Assembly: GCA_001825665.1 (NCBI GenBank)
Contig: MHXZ01000005.1
Coordinates: 1 to 64,000 of the forward strand
Length of the DNA: 64,000 bases
Source of the DNA: Planctomycetes bacterium GWF2_41_51
GTDB lineage: Bacteria > Planctomycetota > Phycisphaerae > Sedimentisphaerales > UBA12454
Direction of reading: 5' to 3'
Shown here piece by piece: positions 9,737 to 19,401 of the stretch (position 1 is the stretch's first letter; each line of letters begins with the position of its first letter). Made by a program: the position numbers and the translations under genes. The notes below the pieces were generated by a model. The model worked only from the letters and a program-made list of their open reading frames with translations, was not told the origin of the DNA and made no database searches.

Positions 9737-12700
9737 ATGAAACGGATAGTTTGCGCTCTGTCATTTCTGCTGATTTCTTTCTGCGCTCATACTTCGTTCG
9801 CATGGGTCGAATGGAATTACACCGGTGGCAGCCATAGCTGGAACAACACGGCAAATTGGGGCGGAACAATTCCAAATTCAGCATCCGATCCCATCATGCG
9901 CGGCCAAGGCGCAGGCTTCGAAGCCGAAATTTGATTCATCCGTCTCCACTGTTGGCCATCTAATGTTTGTCGGTTTCGACGGCAGGGCAGACCTTAACAT
10001 CTCCGGTGGCTCACTCACCCTCAATGCTTTTCGCCTCGGCGTCGATAATGGCATCGGATATGTCAATTTAAACAGCGGAAACGTAATCATAAACGGCGAT
10101 ACTGCCATCGGCGATGGCATCAATGGCATTGGAACTCTCACCATCACCTCCGGCACCTTCACTGTCGCTAATTCAGCTGGCTCTACATCGGCTTCAACGG
10201 TGCAGAAGGAACCATCAATCTCGATGGCGGAACATTAAGAACTTCCCGAATCATAATGTCAACCGGCACTCCCCGTTTAAACATTACCGCCGGCAAACTT
10301 ATAATAACCAATACCGATTCAATCGGAGTGGCAAATGAAATCAATAGTTTTATACAAGCTGGTTATCTTACTTTCTACAATGGCGACCCTCTCGCAGAAT
10401 ATTCAATAATCGTAAATGGCTCCGGCTTTACAGAAGTAACCGCTTCATCGCCTGAGAATATATTTGCTTTCAATCCAATCCCTGCAAACCTTTCAACCGA
10501 AATCGGCCTTAATCCGAATCTCACATGGTCAGCAGGTGCAGGTGCCGCTTCCCACGATGTTTACTTCGGCAATTTCAATCCCGGCGTCTTCAAGTGCAAT
10601 CAATTCACAACGAATTTCATTCCCATTGAGCTTTTACCAAATAGAACATACTATTGGCGCATCGATGAAAAATCCGCATCAGGCACAACTACAATCGGCA
10701 GCGTCTGGCAATTCACAACCATTGCTCTGCCATGGTCAGATAATTTCAACACGGTCAATTTCACCGCCGGCGGCTGGATAACTTCCGGTACAGGCACAGC
10801 TCTCTCCACCAATGCCGGATACCCCAGCGGCTACGGAGCGAGACTGCGAGGCAGCAGCGGAGCAAATTCCATCCGTAAAAACAAAAGCACCGAAGGTTAT
10901 AATTCCATTACCCTCCGTTACGACAGACGACTAAACAGCAGTACAAGTGTTACCTTAACAGTTGATTGGTCCGCAGATGTCGGCTCAAATTGGAACGTGC
11001 TCGAAACAATCAGGGCTCATCCGCAACACCATGGGCAAACAAAACCTGGTCTTTGCCTGCAAGTGCAGATAACAACCCAAATTTCTGCATCAGATTCAGA
11101 ACAACCGCAGGCTCTTCGAATTATGCATACATAGATAATGTACAAATTTCCGGAACCGAATTCGCATCCGCGTTCGTGCCCGCGATAACCGGCATGTCGC
11201 AAAACGATGCCCATACAGCCATTTTAAACGCAGGTCTGGACATCGGCCTGATTACAAATCTTTATAGCGATTCGATAGCTAAAGGTTTGGTTATAAGTCA
11301 AAATCCTATCGCAGGTACTGGCACAAAGTTGGATTCACCAGTTGATTTCACAATTTCTCTCGGCCAGGAAATTTCAGGCCAGGCATTGTATGATGGCTTT
11401 GTAAATCCTTCTTCCGAAGTCGGCCCTGATGTTTATTGGTTCTGGAATGCAAACGCCTTAAGCGAAAAGGAAATCGATCGCGAACTCGATGTTCTCCATG
11501 CTGCCGGCATTCGCGGCGTTTTGATCTTCCCGCTTCAGGAACCAATGGCCGCTACAAAAATTGACGAACAGCAATTGCAGTGGCTAAGCCCTCAATGGAA
11601 TGCGATGCTGCAATATACAATCGATGCTGTCCATCGGCATGATATGCACATTGACGTAATTGTTGGTACAGGCTGGCCGTTTGGCGGCCCATTCGTCCCC
11701 CAAGGTGATGGAATCAAAATTATCAAGCTTGGCAAAACGGAACTTACAGGCCCCGGAACTTTCAACGGCAACATTCGTGATTTAATGGTTCTTCCGCCCG
11801 GCGCTTATGGCGAAACAGATCATGGCTCAACTCCCGAATTGAAATTCCTGCGCCTCATTCCCAAAAATCCGCAAAACTTCACCGCCGGTACTGAATTAAT
11901 AAATCAGGTTCAGCCCGATGGTTCAATTTCATTTTCAATTCCGTCAGGTCAGCATATCCTATATTCTGGCACATATCGCGAAGGTTATATTGTTGTTAAT
12001 ATTGCAGCACCCGGTGGCCAAGGTCCCGTCATCGACCACTTAAGCAAGCCCGCACTCGATAATTATTTAGCTTATTTTGAAAATTCGCTAAAACCATATC
12101 TCGCCAATCAAATCGGCACAAATCTTTGTTCCCTGCATTGCGACAGCTTCGAACTTACAAATTCAAATTGGACACTCGACTTCTTGCAGGAATTTCAGAC
12201 TCGCAGAGGTTATTCGCTCGATCCATATCTACCGTTTATTCTCGAATGGCCTCCCGAATCCGGCGGCTCCGGATTCAGCAATGCCGTCAATCGCGTTCAA
12301 TACGATTTCTGGAAAACGCAGCAGGAAATTTTCCGCAAAAGATTCCTCATTCCGTTTTATCTCTGGTGCCATAATCAGGGCACCGATTGCCGCAACGAAG
12401 GCTACGGCTGCTACGAAATTGACCAGCTCGAAAACAAATTTATCGCAGATCGCCCAATGGGTGAAACATGGATCGCATTAAATAAAGACATCCCGCCGCA
12501 TGAAGTTCTCATTCCCGTCGATAAAGAAGTCCTGCCCACAAACGTCGGAATATGGAGCTGCAAAGCGAACAAATACGAATCGTCCGCCGCCCATCTCACC
12601 GGCAGACCAACCGTAAGCTGCGAAACAATGACAAGCGGTTCTTCCGCATTCCGCCTTCGTCTGCAGGATATCAAACTCGGCCTCGACATTGATTTTGTTT

Positions 12701-14037
12701 CCGGCATCAATCATACTTTCTTTCATGGTTTCAACTGGTCGCCTCAAAAAGCAGGCTTCCCTGGCTGGTTCTTCTGCGGCTCATACATGAGCGAGCACGA
12801 GCTTTGGTGGCCGTACTTCCATGAAGTAAATAAATATAATTCACGAATTTCGTATGTTCTGCAAAAATCTGTTTCACAGGCGCAAATCGGTATTATGTCA
12901 TGGGAAAATTTCCTCTGGGAAGCTCTCGCCCAACACGGCTATTGTTCCGATTATATCAACGAACGCGTTATACGTGATGGAATCAGCCAGTCCGGCAAAC
13001 TTATCTTCGGCCCGCAATCTTATGAATTATTAATTTTAAACAGAGTTTATGCCATCGAACCGGAAACCGCAACCGCTCTTTATGACTACGTTGCCGCAGG
13101 CGGAAAAATTATATTCGTTGATTATGCACCTTATACTATCCCCGGTCTCATTGATGCCGCAAGCAAAGGCGCTTTGGTAAACAGTACTATTTCATCAATG
13201 TTACAGCAGTATCCAAACAGGGCATTTGTTGTCACCGGTGTCGAGCAGAACGAATGGTTTAATTGGGTTCCATCAACATTAGCTCAAACAAGTATCAATC
13301 CTCTCGTACAAATTTCCGCCCCGGATAAGCTTCTCTATCAAATACATCAAATCTCCGGCGGCAAAGATATTTTCTTTTTCGCTAACCTCGATGTGAAAGA
13401 GTCAAAAACTTTTACCGCCAATTTCAATATCGCAAACAAAACTCCATGGAAATGGGATGCGATGACCGGCGCTCGCAGCGTAATGCCTCATACCGGCTCA
13501 ACCCTGAATATCAGACTCGCTCCAGCCGAATCGCTTTTGATTATATTTGAACCCGATTTAACCGGCACACCGACAATTGAACCCGCTATTAATTATAGCG
13601 ATTATTTCCAGATAAATTCACAATGGGATTTAACTCTCAATCGCGTAAACAATCAGGGTCCAACTGCAAACGTCAGCTATGATATTTATTTTGGACCAAA
13701 TTTTGAGGATGTAAATTCCGCCTCTCGTCTCGAATTAGATTTCGATGGCGATGGCTTCGTAAACTGTGCCGATTTAGTCGAGCTTGCTCTCCGCTGGCTT
13801 TCGTATGATGATGTGTTTGATTTGGATAATGATGGTGAAATTAATTTTGCCGACTTTGCCGTCTTTGCCGAGCAATTCAATGAAAGAGCGCCTGATGCCT
13901 TTTATCGAAATCAAACCGAAACGGAATTCAATCCGTCAGGTCTTAATCCGAATACCGTTTATTATTGGCGTATCGATGAAGTAACAGACACCGGCACATT
14001 CAAAGGCCCGATTTGGAATTTCAGAACTGGCCCATAA
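9737..14037 (+). pseudogene. GH106-type alpha-L-rhamnosidase-like secreted protein, three frameshifts, C-terminus replaced
   Basis: The start is ATG 9737 with signal peptide MKRIVCALSFLLISFCAHTS. Next come an AWVEWN...SWNNTANWGG beta-strand repeat region, a fibronectin-like module (YYWRIDE), a PASTA-like module (VPAITGMSQNDA, VISQNPIAGTGT) and a GH106-like catalytic region (DVYWFWNANALSEKEIDREL, VIVGTGWPFGGPFVPQG, DPYLPFILEWPPESGGSGF, YEIDQLENKF). GH106 enzymes remove rhamnose from pectin side chains and related glycans. Reading frame is lost near 9930 (extra T in AAATTT), near 10176 and near 11008; the translation resumes sensibly each time. The GH106 C-terminal lectin-like domain is cut after DLTLNRVNNQGPT (about 13672) and replaced by half of a fibronectin-like module containing a dockerin. 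The protein as encoded cannot be made. Confidence 0.75.
13735..13893 (+). other. Dockerin-like repeat pair nested inside a fibronectin-like module
   Basis: The two calcium-loop repeats read DFDGDGFVNCADLVELALRW and DLDNDGEINFADFAVFAEQF. They interrupt a fibronectin-like module between DIYFGPNFEDVNSASR and APDAFYRNQTETEFNPSGL. Dockerins normally sit at a protein terminus. This one is followed by another 45 or so residues of the host module (NTVYYWRIDEV ... FRTGP). Confidence 0.65.
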
Positions 14038-14048
14038 ATGAAATAAAA

Positions 14049-15155
14049 ATGAATAAATTTAAATATATATTTTGTATTTTGATAATGACATTCACCAATG
14101 CCTTTGCATGGGTCGAATGGAATCATATCACTGGCAACAGTCATAGCTGGAATAACCCGCAAAACTGGGGCGGCATAATTCCAACTTTATCAACCGATCC
14201 GATAATCCGCGGCCAAGGTTCCGGCCATGAAGCTGTAATAGATTCTTCCGTTTCAGCGACAGGCTGCACAATGTGGATGGGCTACTCCGGCCAGGCTGAT
14301 CTCACAATCTCCGGCGGAACTGTTACAGTTGGCAGTGATATCGTACTTGGCGACAGTGCACCCGGCATCGCAACAATGATAATGACCGATGGCTCATTCA
14401 ATCATACCAGCGGCTGGTTATATGTCGGCTTCAATGGTGCAAACGGTACGATTAATCTTCATGGCGGCACTCTTACTACGTTCAAAGTTCTATTGAGCAG
14501 TGCAAATGCACACATGGATATCACGCATGGCAAATTGATTATTACTAATCCCGATTCCATCGGTGTTATCAGTGAAATAAATGGTTACGTTCAATCAGGC
14601 CGGCTTACATTTTTCAATGGCAATCCGCAGGCAGCCTACAAAGCTACAGTCAATGCTCAAGGCCATACAGAGATTACAGCTTCAAAAAGAGCAGCAGATG
14701 TTTACAATCCATCGCCCGCTAATAATTCGACAGGTGTAAGCCGCAATCCGACTATCTCATGGCTGCCCGGCACGACAAGCAAAAGAGTTTTACCAGCATT
14801 GATTGATTTCAAAAATGATCAAACCCTTTGCGAATTTAGCGGAACAGCGATTTACAGTACACAATTTAACGTCTCAGATAACCAGCGCACCTTACTTTCA
14901 TTAGGTGAAGTTTTCGGAATTTCAGAAGTTACGTTAAACGGTATTAATCTCGGCCATCGCTGGTTTGGCGAGCACAATTACGATGTTTCAAACGCCTTGA
15001 TAATTGGCACAAATGTTTTGGAAATAAAAGTGATTACGACTTTGTCAAATTATTTCAGCGTTTGGGAAAATCCCGTAGCTCAAATATGGACGACCGACAG
15101 ACAACCTGTTTCCGAAGGAATGGTTGGCCCTGTTCTATTGCTGAAACAAGAATAA
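14049..15155 (+). CDS. Secreted chimera: AWVEWN repeat region plus half module plus GH106 C-terminal domain
   Basis: This 368-residue protein starts at ATG 14049 with a signal peptide (MNKFKYIFCILIMTFTNAFA). Residues 20-210 repeat the N-terminal region of the preceding gene (AWVEWNHITGNSHSWNNPQN). A fibronectin-like module begins (NPSPANNSTGVSRNPTISWL) but breaks off after PGTT. The protein then continues with KRVLPALIDFKNDQTL, EFSGTAIYSTQF and VNGINLGHRW-like text (here LNGINLGHRW), which is the C-terminal galactose-binding-like domain of GH106 enzymes, without any catalytic domain. The missing half of the module and the missing catalytic part are both in the preceding gene. It lies 11 bases downstream of that gene's stop. 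No enzyme activity is expected; carbohydrate binding is possible. Confidence 0.65.
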   Translation: MNKFKYIFCILIMTFTNAFAWVEWNHITGNSHSWNNPQNWGGIIPTLSTDPIIRGQGSGHEAVIDSSVSATGCTMWMGYSGQADLTISGGTVTVGSDIVLGDSAPGIATMIMTDGSFNHTSGWLYVGFNGANGTINLHGGTLTTFKVLLSSANAHMDITHGKLIITNPDSIGVISEINGYVQSGRLTFFNGNPQAAYKATVNAQGHTEITASKRAADVYNPSPANNSTGVSRNPTISWLPGTTSKRVLPALIDFKNDQTLCEFSGTAIYSTQFNVSDNQRTLLSLGEVFGISEVTLNGINLGHRWFGEHNYDVSNALIIGTNVLEIKVITTLSNYFSVWENPVAQIWTTDRQPVSEGMVGPVLLLKQE

Positions 15156-15169
15156 TAAATAAGCTATTG

Positions 15170-18100
15170 CTATCTTAGCCACACATCAATCTGATTGAAT
15201 TTTCTGTCACGGATATCTTCTGCAATAGATGATGGCAGCATTTCAGTTTCGTAAACTTTTCCATCAAGTTCATATTTCACGATTTTTGCCAGGTTTGCAC
15301 CAAAAGTATTTTTACCTGACTGGTTATGATATATCAATAATGTATCGCCGAATAAAACGCAAACAAACGAATTAGCTGGAATTTGAATATTTTTGCCTTT
15401 CCAATTTATTTGGTTTGTTTCTTTTGTGAACCATTCTGAAGGCAAAACGGGTTCAAGTTTGAATTGTAACTTATTGTCTTTCATATAAAATGGTTTGGCT
15501 CCGACCGTGAGTAAATTCCAGATGTGAATAAATTCCGCAGTTGAGCCTGAAAGTCTTGCGACGAAACCTCTGCCTCTCGCGGCTGGGTCGGGACAGACTG
15601 AAGAAGCCACGAAGGAGCAATTTTCCAGGATGCTTCTGCCATACACATCCGGATTCATAAATGGTACAAACATTGTACGAATATCTGTGAAGAATTCTTC
15701 ATATAACCCGGCCTTGAGCAATTCTAAAATATATTTATAAGACATGTGAAGCCAAACAGACTCATTCTCGTACCAACCCCGTGTAAAAGTTCTTGCCCTG
15801 CCGATTTCTTTTGGACAATTGTCAAGACATTCATTCAATTTGTACATTTTCAGTTCCGGGTCAAACAATGGAGAGTTTTTCACTGCTTGATAAATTTTGC
15901 CGGCTTTTTGGGGATCATTAATCATCCTAAGCAAATGTACCTGACCTTCGAGGAAAAGCGGCAGGGGAGTTTGCTTAAATCTTTCTACCTGTTCAAAAGT
16001 TACACCTTTTTTCAACTCTGTGAGGCTATAACTTCGTTCATTTTGTAATGCGGGTTCGTTTCTATAATACGTGTGAATTAATCCGCTTTGGGAATCAACA
16101 GATCTTTTTATTGCCCAATCAATCTTGTTTATAACGCATGCCAATAAATCTTCAAGCTTTTGTCCAGATACAAGTTTAATCTGACCGCTGATATTAAAAC
16201 GAACTCTTTTTCTATAATCTTCACGGATTTGTGCTGCATGGTGCCATGAATATTCAGCCTGATGAAGGTGTTTAATAACAATTTCTATTAAGTTTGCAGT
16301 TTCGATTGGGAAAGCTGTATCATGAATTTGTTTCATACTATCCAGGAGCCATGAAGCTAATCTGCCAAGTTCAATAACTTCACACGTTGATGAGCCAAAA
16401 AGACCCGGCAAACCATTCAGTGAATCATTCCAACCAGGTCTGCCTGCTTCCATTTCGAGACCGCGGCCTGTATAATCAAATGAAACAGCTTTAATAGCGA
16501 CTAAGGCACATAATTTTGCAAAAATTGTAACTGGAGGCATTGGAATTTTGTTATTATTCATTGCCGCATCAGTAATGGCATTAAGCTGAAGAGGTCCGAA
16601 TTTTTTAATAAAATATTTATCTTTTCTCGGAACAACGTAAGCGCCTTCGTCAAACCATATAATGTCAGCTTTTTCGGTCAGCATCCTTTCAACATTGTCA
16701 GGATATATCGCTTCATAGGCTTCAAGTAAATCAACGATATATGTCCAGTGGTCAATCCAATAACCACCATCATGAGCACCCGCTGTAAGTTTCCTTTGGC
16801 ATTTGCTTAATATGTTTTCAAGCCAGCCGAATTTATTTTCTAAAATAATATCATGTAAGTTTAGCCAATTCAGCAATTGGCCGGGGTGAAAAGGATTCTC
16901 AAAAATCCGAATAAATTCTGCTTTATCATTTTTATCTTCTGATGGGCAAAACTGGTCAGCGGTAATTTCTTGGGGCAATGTCCAGAGATAGCCTGTAATT
17001 CCAAGCGGATTAAAGCCGTCTGCCTGCAACAGATTGATAAAGATTTTTAAGTCTTCATCTTTGATATCAGGATAGAACCAGATATCATGTCTTCGATTCT
17101 GGCATATATCTCTGTAATTACCGGGTCCGCTTGAAAGGGGATGAGAAGCAAGTTCGAAATAATTATAATCGCGTTCCAAATCACCATGACGCCGAGAATA
17201 CAAATACAGGGGGGTTGAACCATTTTTTGAAGGAAGCATAAAAGGGATACCGCCCCTTAGAATATTATCGAGATAGTTTTGCCGGACATAACCATCAAGT
17301 TCGCGATTAGAAGATAGTGATAATGCCGGCCTTGTTATTTCTTCTATCAGATTGACGCTCTTGGCTTTTTCTGAGTTTATATCTGAGAAATTTTTGAATT
17401 TAGAAATATATTTTTCCAGCATCCTTTCAGTCGGAGCAAAACCAACCATAGAAATCAATGTCGTAGAATCCTCTGGATTCAGAGTGCATTGCGCTGGAGT
17501 GAGAGCGCATGGAAAACGATTTTCCCATATTTGCATATTTCTATTTAAAAAATCGTTTTCAATGAAATTATATGGTTTGATTAGAGAGTTGCCTGAACCA
17601 AAAATAACATCTGGGTCAACATAAGGTTCTGCCGGTATAATATTGTTTTGTTCTTTAAACCATGAAGCATAGAAATGGCCATAATCTATAGAAGTAACTT
17701 CCGCTTCGTCATGTGCCAAAACTTTAGAAGAATAAAAAGGGATAGAATTTTTTAAAAGCCGAACAGAGGCATATGCTTCACTCAGTCGCCGCATTGACTT
17801 TAGATTAAAATCTGTCATACCCGCAGGTATGATTAAAGCCAATCCATCGAGCAGAGATATTGTTTTAGGTTTGTTTGAGATGTTTTTTACTGTGATAAGC
17901 CTGATGAGAGATGCCAAAGATTGATTTATGGGGCTGAAGTATTCAATGTTGAAAGTAATTCCTAAATCAGAGTTTTTTTCTTCAATCTGTAAACAGTTCG
18001 GCTCAATCCACATTGTTCTTTGCGGACAGGATTTTGTTTTTTCAAACGAATTCTGAAAAGGTTCATAATAAAAACCATCGATTTTACAAAAAGTGCGGAA

Positions 18101-18346
18101 CCCCTGGATACCAACTAACTGATAAGCCCATGTAGCAGGCAAAAACTCGATAATTGCATGGTCTTTATCGCTTGTTCCCATAGATGCGATTGCTTGTCCT
18201 CTGTTGACATACATACACCAAAGCGGAACGCCTTCCACTCCTGCTATTCCCGGAAGAAAACTCGAAAAGGGTGCAGTTTTATCATAATTGCTGATTCTGT
18301 ATTTGCCGTCAGGTTCTAAACGATAATTGGAATCATTGAGTGTCAT
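15170..18346 (-). CDS. Large glycoside phosphorylase, GH161/GH94-like
   Basis: This 1058-residue protein has no signal peptide and is therefore cytoplasmic. It has an N-terminal beta-sandwich region (APFSSFLPGIAGVEGVPLWC), then an (alpha/alpha)6 region with RRHGDLERDYNYFELASHPL, SGPGNYRDICQNRRHDIWF and EAGRPGWNDSLNGLPG. The last motif matches the place of the general acid in the GH94 family (Asp641). Length and the GPGNYRDxxQNRR motif recall GH161 beta-1,3-oligoglucan phosphorylases, which convert oligoglucan and phosphate to glucose 1-phosphate and a shorter chain; GH94 remains possible. It is the last gene of a minus-strand operon after a LacI regulator (12-base gap) and a clan GH-A enzyme, and GH16 lies across the divergent region. 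This fits import and phosphorolysis of beta-1,3-glucan fragments. Confidence 0.65.
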   Translation of the reverse strand: MTLNDSNYRLEPDGKYRISNYDKTAPFSSFLPGIAGVEGVPLWCMYVNRGQAIASMGTSDKDHAIIEFLPATWAYQLVGIQGFRTFCKIDGFYYEPFQNSFEKTKSCPQRTMWIEPNCLQIEEKNSDLGITFNIEYFSPINQSLASLIRLITVKNISNKPKTISLLDGLALIIPAGMTDFNLKSMRRLSEAYASVRLLKNSIPFYSSKVLAHDEAEVTSIDYGHFYASWFKEQNNIIPAEPYVDPDVIFGSGNSLIKPYNFIENDFLNRNMQIWENRFPCALTPAQCTLNPEDSTTLISMVGFAPTERMLEKYISKFKNFSDINSEKAKSVNLIEEITRPALSLSSNRELDGYVRQNYLDNILRGGIPFMLPSKNGSTPLYLYSRRHGDLERDYNYFELASHPLSSGPGNYRDICQNRRHDIWFYPDIKDEDLKIFINLLQADGFNPLGITGYLWTLPQEITADQFCPSEDKNDKAEFIRIFENPFHPGQLLNWLNLHDIILENKFGWLENILSKCQRKLTAGAHDGGYWIDHWTYIVDLLEAYEAIYPDNVERMLTEKADIIWFDEGAYVVPRKDKYFIKKFGPLQLNAITDAAMNNNKIPMPPVTIFAKLCALVAIKAVSFDYTGRGLEMEAGRPGWNDSLNGLPGLFGSSTCEVIELGRLASWLLDSMKQIHDTAFPIETANLIEIVIKHLHQAEYSWHHAAQIREDYRKRVRFNISGQIKLVSGQKLEDLLACVINKIDWAIKRSVDSQSGLIHTYYRNEPALQNERSYSLTELKKGVTFEQVERFKQTPLPLFLEGQVHLLRMINDPQKAGKIYQAVKNSPLFDPELKMYKLNECLDNCPKEIGRARTFTRGWYENESVWLHMSYKYILELLKAGLYEEFFTDIRTMFVPFMNPDVYGRSILENCSFVASSVCPDPAARGRGFVARLSGSTAEFIHIWNLLTVGAKPFYMKDNKLQFKLEPVLPSEWFTKETNQINWKGKNIQIPANSFVCVLFGDTLLIYHNQSGKNTFGANLAKIVKYELDGKVYETEMLPSSIAEDIRDRKFNQIDVWLR

Positions 18347-18358
18347 AATCGCAACCAG

Positions 18359-19381
18359 TTATTTTATCTTTGTCGTCGAGGAACGAAGCACAAGCCTTTC
18401 CTGGAGAACATATTTATTTTCCCTGAAATTGAATTTTTTTTCTATTTTATCCAACAATAGTTCCGCAGCCTTCTCTCCTAATTTCAGTGACTGAATATCA
18501 ATAAAACTTAATTTGGGACTTAAGATACTCGCGGCATATTCATCACAGAAGCATAATAATGATAAATGCTCAGGTATTTTTATATTTAATTTATGAGATG
18601 CCTGCATTAAGTTCAGACCCCCCATATGACCGTAAGCTACGACTGCAGTAACATCATTTTTCAAAATATTGTCTTCAAGAAATTTTTCGGGTGAATCGAG
18701 CCACTGGTCAAATCCGGCAACGGGCTTCAATCCCAATTTAACCATTGTATCTACATAAGATTGCTGTCTGTCAGTAATGCTTTTATGCCTATAAAGATGG
18801 ACTGGAGGAGCATTCGCGTATGCGATTTTACGATGTCCAATCTCATACAGATATTCAATCGCAGTTTTCATACCGCCGGCATCATCCGGTACAACCGAAA
18901 CACCGGAATTACCGGCAGGGCCATTGACTACAACATAAGGAATATGATTCTGTTCAAGTTCATTTAATGTAATCTTATTTGTTTGAGCCAGGATAATTAC
19001 GCCGTCTATTTTCCATGCAGGAAGTTCACTTGAATCAGCCTGATGGCTTGACATGTCAACTGTAACATCGAAAACTTTTTCTGACGATTCGAGTATCCGA
19101 ATCGCACTGTTGACGACTGTCTGGTAAATATTGCCGAGGTCGGATAAAGCATGATGGCCGCCAACAACATGAATCATTCGGGATTTCTGCAGGCAGAGAC
19201 TCTTGGCAATTAAGTTAGGTTTGTAATTCAGCCTCTTAGCAGCTTCGATTACACGCAGGCGGATATCTTTTTTTACCGAAAAGTTATTTCCGGTTTTGTT
19301 GTTTAATATTCTGCTTACGGTTGATTTGCTGACCCCGGCGGCTTCAGCAACGTCTCCCAAAGTTGTTACGGATTTTGCCAT
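18359..19381 (-). CDS. LacI family transcriptional regulator 1
   Basis: This 340-residue regulator has an N-terminal helix-turn-helix (residues 7-30: TLGDVAEAAGVSKSTVSRIL), the hinge and a periplasmic-binding-protein-like sugar sensor (about residues 65-335). It sits 20 bases after the GH-A gene and before the phosphorylase, so it is in the operon it probably represses. A near-perfect palindrome overlapping that operon's promoter (21369-21384) is the likely operator. It is closely similar along its whole length to regulator 2 at 27197-28222; shared text includes HALSDLGNIYQT, FDVTVDMS and VVPDD. The helix that reads DNA is almost the same in both. Confidence 0.9.
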   Translation of the reverse strand: MAKSVTTLGDVAEAAGVSKSTVSRILNNKTGNNFSVKKDIRLRVIEAAKRLNYKPNLIAKSLCLQKSRMIHVVGGHHALSDLGNIYQTVVNSAIRILESSEKVFDVTVDMSSHQADSSELPAWKIDGVIILAQTNKITLNELEQNHIPYVVVNGPAGNSGVSVVPDDAGGMKTAIEYLYEIGHRKIAYANAPPVHLYRHKSITDRQQSYVDTMVKLGLKPVAGFDQWLDSPEKFLEDNILKNDVTAVVAYGHMGGLNLMQASHKLNIKIPEHLSLLCFCDEYAASILSPKLSFIDIQSLKLGEKAAELLLDKIEKKFNFRENKYVLQERLVLRSSTTKIK

Positions 19382-19401
19382 AATTAATCTATCTTTGATG
19401 G

